Positions 60,252-64,000 of a DNA stretch of 64,000 bases are shown here, piece by piece; within the stretch, counting starts at the first letter, position 1, and each line of letters begins with the position of its first letter. The stretch is from NCBI GenBank assembly GCA_933822405.4, contig CAKOGP040002269.1, positions 62,001 through 126,000 of the forward strand, in the 5' to 3' direction. A program made the position numbers and the translations under genes. The DNA comes from Cylindrotheca closterium (taxonomy: Eukaryota; Bacillariophyta; Bacillariophyceae; Bacillariales; Bacillariaceae). The notes beneath the pieces were generated by a model. That model did not search any database. It saw only the letters and a program-made list of their open reading frames with translations, and was not told where the DNA came from.

Positions 60252-61478
60252 ATGATGAAAGCTTGGACGGCACCGCTTCAAAAGATATGGCCTGTATTGA
60301 TTTTTCTGAGTAGACGAAACATATCTGTTGCATTTTGTCACATGGAATCCAGCCGAGGTGCCGAGGGTCCTAGTAGTAGACATCCCAACAAATTGTTTGG
60401 CACCAGCGCAACCTCGGAAGAATTTACTCAAACGCTGCCATTTTCCAACGTTCCGGAAGTTATCATTGCTGTTGAAGCAGTCCGTAAAGCGGCAAAGATT
60501 ACAGAAAAATTGCAAAAGACCATTGATGCAAAAGGGACACTGACCAAGGATGATGAATCACCAGTAACTGTTGGAGACTTTGCATGTCAAGCGATAGTTT
60601 TGCAACATCTTCGAGAGAACCTCCCAAATGGAGTCACCCAGACCTTTTTGGCAGAAGAAAAGAGTTCCAATTTGACCCCCGCACTGACGGAGCAAATCCT
60701 GAAGGCCTTATCAGACACCACTTCGATCAATGACGAAGACACTCTTCGGAGCTGCATCGACTTGGGACAAAATTTCTTTGATTCGCATGAGATTCCATCA
60801 CATTTCTTCTGTCTGGATCCAATTGACGGGACCAAAGGCTTTTTCAGAAAGGAGCAATATTGCATAGCGCTTGGATTGCTGGAGAATGGAATGCCAACAA
60901 TTGCAGTATTGGCTTGTCCAAATCTACCCTTTGTAGACGAGGAAGACGGTCCAGATGCAAAAATTGGTTGTATTTTTGTTGCATGCAAGGGTCAGGGATG
61001 TTATCAGCTTGACATGGAGGGAAAGGTAGAGCCGAAAAGAATTGGGGAAGGCTACAACGCAGAGCCTCCGCTGTCACACAAAGCAAGATTCTGTGTGGGT
61101 GTTGAACAAGGATTTGGCGATCCCACCGGGAAGGCAAAAGTCATGGCACAAGAGCTGCATGGATCGCTGGATGAAACTACGGATGATATCAAATACGCTA
61201 CGCGGATAGACAGCCAAGCCAAATATGGTCTAGTCGCGAGGGGAGGAGGCGAGTTATATGTTCGCTTGCCAAGATTAGACTATGAAGAATGGATGTGGGA
61301 TGTCGCTCCAGGAGTCCTGGTATTAGAAGAGAGTGGAGGCATAATCACAGATGCCAATGGGAACGATCTGGACTTTACAAGCGGCAGCAAACTTTCAAAC
61401 AACTACGGAGTCTTGGGCGCAAGAAGCAAGCCGCTGTATGACGACTTGCTTGCATCCTGCAGAAGCGCTAGCCAGTAG
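60252..61478 (+). CDS. SAL1: 3'(2'),5'-bisphosphate nucleotidase, SAL1/HAL2 type
   Basis: 408 residues of the inositol-monophosphatase superfamily. Metal-site motifs in order: QTFLAEEKSS near residue 133, DPIDGTKGFFRKEQY near 189-203 (the KGF after DGT is typical of HAL2/SAL1), and EEWMWDVAPGVLVLEESGG near 344-362. The N-terminal block AVEAVRKAAKITEKLQ and DDESPVTVGDFACQ match PAP phosphatases. The enzyme converts 3'-phosphoadenosine 5'-phosphate to AMP using magnesium and is inhibited by lithium and sodium; in plants it governs a chloroplast-to-nucleus stress signal. The N-terminus (PLQKIWPVLIFLSRRNISVA then FCHMESS) looks like a signal sequence with VAF near the cleavage point, so plastid targeting is possible; a later ATG (HMESS) could give a cytosolic form. 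Confidence 0.88.
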   Translation: MMKAWTAPLQKIWPVLIFLSRRNISVAFCHMESSRGAEGPSSRHPNKLFGTSATSEEFTQTLPFSNVPEVIIAVEAVRKAAKITEKLQKTIDAKGTLTKDDESPVTVGDFACQAIVLQHLRENLPNGVTQTFLAEEKSSNLTPALTEQILKALSDTTSINDEDTLRSCIDLGQNFFDSHEIPSHFFCLDPIDGTKGFFRKEQYCIALGLLENGMPTIAVLACPNLPFVDEEDGPDAKIGCIFVACKGQGCYQLDMEGKVEPKRIGEGYNAEPPLSHKARFCVGVEQGFGDPTGKAKVMAQELHGSLDETTDDIKYATRIDSQAKYGLVARGGGELYVRLPRLDYEEWMWDVAPGVLVLEESGGIITDANGNDLDFTSGSKLSNNYGVLGARSKPLYDDLLASCRSASQ

Positions 61479-62348
61479 CTACTGTCGAAACTGGAAGGTC
61501 TACCGCTAGTAAAGGTAACACAATAACGTTTGAAGCGTCTGCTGTGAAATTTGCAATTGCTTGTTGTGAGATTATTCTCCTCTAGAGTCGCCACCACAAA
61601 AATCGAGGGAGTCGACCTTCTATGACACTGAAAGACGTGTTCAAAGGAACCTATCTTCCGTACACGTCTTTACTTGCCTTTGGTCTCCACAGTTCCGATA
61701 ATTCATCATAATATTTGCTTTACATCATTTACATCAAAATAATCACACTTGTTCGTCTCCGTCCAAGCACCATCAGTGACACTTGAAAATAGAGGTGCAG
61801 TAAGTTCACCATGAACGGAGCTGTCCCATGCTAAGTTCCTGGTACGTACCACGGAACCTCTCAGGAACGGGGAGTGAAAACATTTATCCTCTCGTTATGA
61901 AAACGAGGTACTGCAGAATTCCAGAGATCTGAGGTGTCAGGTCAAGTTTCTTCGCATCGATCGAAATTTAGCTGGCAGTTCTAGTAGAACTGCCAGCTAA
62001 GGTTCATACCTTCGTATTGGCCATCTGGAAAGTTACCAGAGCTCCAAAGAAACAGAGGATGCTTCTGCAGAACAGAACAGACGGATCAGCTGGACCAACG
62101 AGAAGGCAGTCTACACTGTAGTTCCAAAGAATGGAGGTGAACGTGACATCAGCACCTGCTGACGCAACGTCATTGACAAAAGAAGCCACGTAGCACAATT
62201 GTATTATATATGAATGCTACCAAAAACAGAAAGTGAAAGAGTTTGCGATGTCGATCTTTTTCTAAACATAATCGTAGCTTTGCGAAAGACGTGTGGTTTA
62301 TCATCTCTTAATTGAAACAGACAAAGCCGTCCCTTTCATTCGACCGAT
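61479..62348. other. intergenic with a strong hairpin
   Basis: No gene supported. Contains a perfect 16-bp inverted repeat (61968-62000). Upstream near 61840-61866 is a ggtacgtacc palindrome and an aacctctcaggaac stretch. Confidence 0.45.
61968..62000. repeat. perfect hairpin: 16-bp stem, 1-nt centre
   Basis: Left arm TTAGCTGGCAGTTCTA, one G, then its exact reverse complement. Such a tight palindrome could form a cruciform in DNA or a stem in RNA, though a one-base loop would open a few pairs. Confidence 0.9.
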
Positions 62349-62849
62349 ATGCGCAAAAAACGAGGCTCTTCATTAACAAGTTTGGATTTTTCTGCCAAAC
62401 CACCTCAGCCGCGACCAGCAGGTGTAGAAACAAACAAAGTTGTGCTGTTCACACAAATTCCAAACAATTTTCAAGGAATTCCAGATCACACCATGATGAA
62501 ATCGAGGACCCCAGCCACACAAGCATTGAACAAGCTTACCAAGTCCCAAGATTCGCAATCTTCACTTGGTACCGAGAGCCAACGAGCCATGAAAAGAATG
62601 AGTATGAAACGATCGATGTCCTCAATGATGGATATGACCTCACTTTTAGAGGCGTCTGAGGAGATTGAAGGCTTCCATTCCTTCCCAATCATCGAGTGGC
62701 CTACCTTGGACAACAATCAGGATGCTAGTGATCTTTGCGCTCCACAGATCAAGAGACGCTGTAGCGGATTACCTCGTTGCATGAAGGCTTCCCTAAAACT
62801 GTCGTCTTTCACATCGACTCGCGGTGGATCGTGTGGGTCGATGTACTAA
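62349..62849 (+). CDS. small Ser/Met-rich protein of unknown function
   Basis: 166 residues. Begins MRKKRGSSLTSLDFSAKPP, continues with a basic Ser/Met stretch (RAMKRMSMKRSMSSMMDMTS), then IEGFHSFPIIEWPTLD and a basic Cys-containing end (KRRCSGLPRCMKASLKLSSF). No domain recognised; the motifs with regularly placed Ser after basic residues look like kinase sites. Coding composition is plausible but support is only moderate; it may be a nuclear or regulatory protein. Confidence 0.5.
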   Translation: MRKKRGSSLTSLDFSAKPPQPRPAGVETNKVVLFTQIPNNFQGIPDHTMMKSRTPATQALNKLTKSQDSQSSLGTESQRAMKRMSMKRSMSSMMDMTSLLEASEEIEGFHSFPIIEWPTLDNNQDASDLCAPQIKRRCSGLPRCMKASLKLSSFTSTRGGSCGSMY

Positions 62850-64000
62850 AGGAAAGACTATAATGGTCTTGAGCCACCCAGATTTTATGCCATGCCTTGA
62901 GTAAAAGTACTCAAACAAGCGGTGTCACTGTATGAACATTTATATTATGATGTACAATAGAGTAAAATAATACAGCGAAGAAAAACATGCCTAAACCAAA
63001 AAACATAGTAACCAGAAGGATTTGATATAACACCTGTTCCGTGGACCTTGAATGCAGCCACCACTACTACCTTCCACCAAGGCCGCTATTATACATATCG
63101 GCCTGCTGCTGGCTGCATCGTCACGCAGTGGGATGAGGTTATGACCATCATGCAAACACGGAAGCCTGCAACCATCAAACTATCGGTATGACAACCTTCA
63201 ATATTTCTTCTGTTCAGGGTGCTGGAAAATGTAGTGGTGTAACCGGTACAGTGGTACTGTACCATGTAGCGGCACGTATAGTAGGCCAGACGAGAAGAAC
63301 ATTTCGTTCGTGAATAACATTAGTCGTGAAAAAGTTTCTCGCAAGATCGATACTGTAGCTTGTTTCATTGACTTCGAAGAAGGTATCAACAAGAAGCGCA
63401 AGGTAGTGAATGGTACGAAACTCAATGGATGCTTGAGCTCTTCCATCGCAAGCGACTTTCCTGAGCAGAGAATCAGATGTCAACTTTGACGACTTCTTTG
63501 AGTCAGTCCGAAGAAGGTATCAACAACGAGTAGGAGCGTAAGGTACTAGTGTACCTAGTGGCACTGATGAATGGTAACAGTAAGCTAGCCACTGGTGCCA
63601 CCAGCGAGGAGCAAACAAGTCACGTGCCAAAAGCAACTGCTGTTGCAACTGATATTACAAGCACCACAGTCTATTGGCTACCGTGATTGACTAATATGTT
63701 TTGGAGGCCAAAATGTATCTATAGTATGTACAAGTTTCGTGTAGTTTTGGTCTCGGTTCGCAAAAGAAGAGCTCCTGTGTGCAAAATTGGATATCTTCTG
63801 CTGCTGGGTAGTATGTACATGGTCGACTCTTTGCGCAAGAGTCACTGTTTGTGCCTTTGCGGCATGCAAAATGAATTTGTAAAGAGAATGACCTTCGTGG
63901 TCAGCACTTTATGTCTAAGAGACACAACATGTGAATAGATTCTCGTAGCTCTTGCAGCGGGGGATCATTCCACTGCTTCTTCCTTGCAGTGTTGATGCGT
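62850..64000. other. intergenic to window end, no gene seen
   Basis: Two related pieces at about 63378-63415 and 63510-63546 (gaagaaggtatcaac). A GGTACAGTGGTACTGTACC inverted repeat at about 63245-63263. Open frames have no recognisable content. Confidence 0.45.

Overview
The window reads as nuclear DNA of a diatom, probably a raphid pennate, although nothing in it fixes the species. The grounds are: nucleus-encoded plastid proteins with signal peptides ending in ASAFAP-like motifs (NAF-SA, QAF-HF, QAW-TA), a complete Psb27 gene, diatom-type protein families (DUF6824, a CRAL-TRIO variant, a C-terminal zinc-binding family next to glutamine/alanine-rich N-termini), short GT-AG introns, many divergent gene pairs, and a plant-type MSH1. 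Several proposed gene starts had to be moved from TTG codons to ATG, and eleven genes were assembled across introns by following reading frame and paralog alignment. No rRNA, tRNA or CRISPR array was seen.

Layout. 0.2-4.3 kb: a small Tudor-like protein, then two tandem metzincin-type metalloproteases with very different intron counts. 4.8-11.8 kb: an organellar helical-repeat protein divergent from a pICln homologue, then a large MutS/GIY-YIG protein (MSH1). 12-13.5 kb: repeats, a gene fragment and a short telomere-like run. 13.5-16.9 kb: tandem paralogs of a diatom zinc-binding family. 17.5-20.2 kb: a plastid-type aldo/keto reductase and a glyoxalase-fold protein. 20.3-35.6 kb: a long Ala/Glu/Lys coiled-coil protein with 105-bp repeats, a PPR-like organellar protein, a GDP-mannose transporter, a CRAL-TRIO protein, Psb27 and a SET-domain methyltransferase.

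35-49.5 kb is the most unusual part: an array of a convergent two-gene cassette, a DUF6824 protein on + and a class-3 lipase on -. There are two intact copies, one copy with a broken lipase, and traces of a fourth. The 3' end of the SET gene is copied into it. An intact D-2-hydroxyglutarate dehydrogenase gene and a decayed Ifi-6-16-like fragment sit at the junction between the first two copies, and some tracts are nearly identical while adjoining ones have diverged, which suggests gene conversion. Directly beyond the array is a protein joining beta-trefoil-like repeats to a C-terminal Ifi-6-16-like membrane region.

51-64 kb: a protein with a PP1-docking motif, two predicted thylakoid-lumen proteins, an M6-protease-like membrane protein that appears to have lost its zinc site, an F-box/SPRY protein, a SAL1/HAL2-type phosphatase, a scaffold gap flanked by identical 127-bp sequences, and a small unknown ORF. 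Across the window the palindrome TACCGGTA recurs far more often than expected and almost only between genes.
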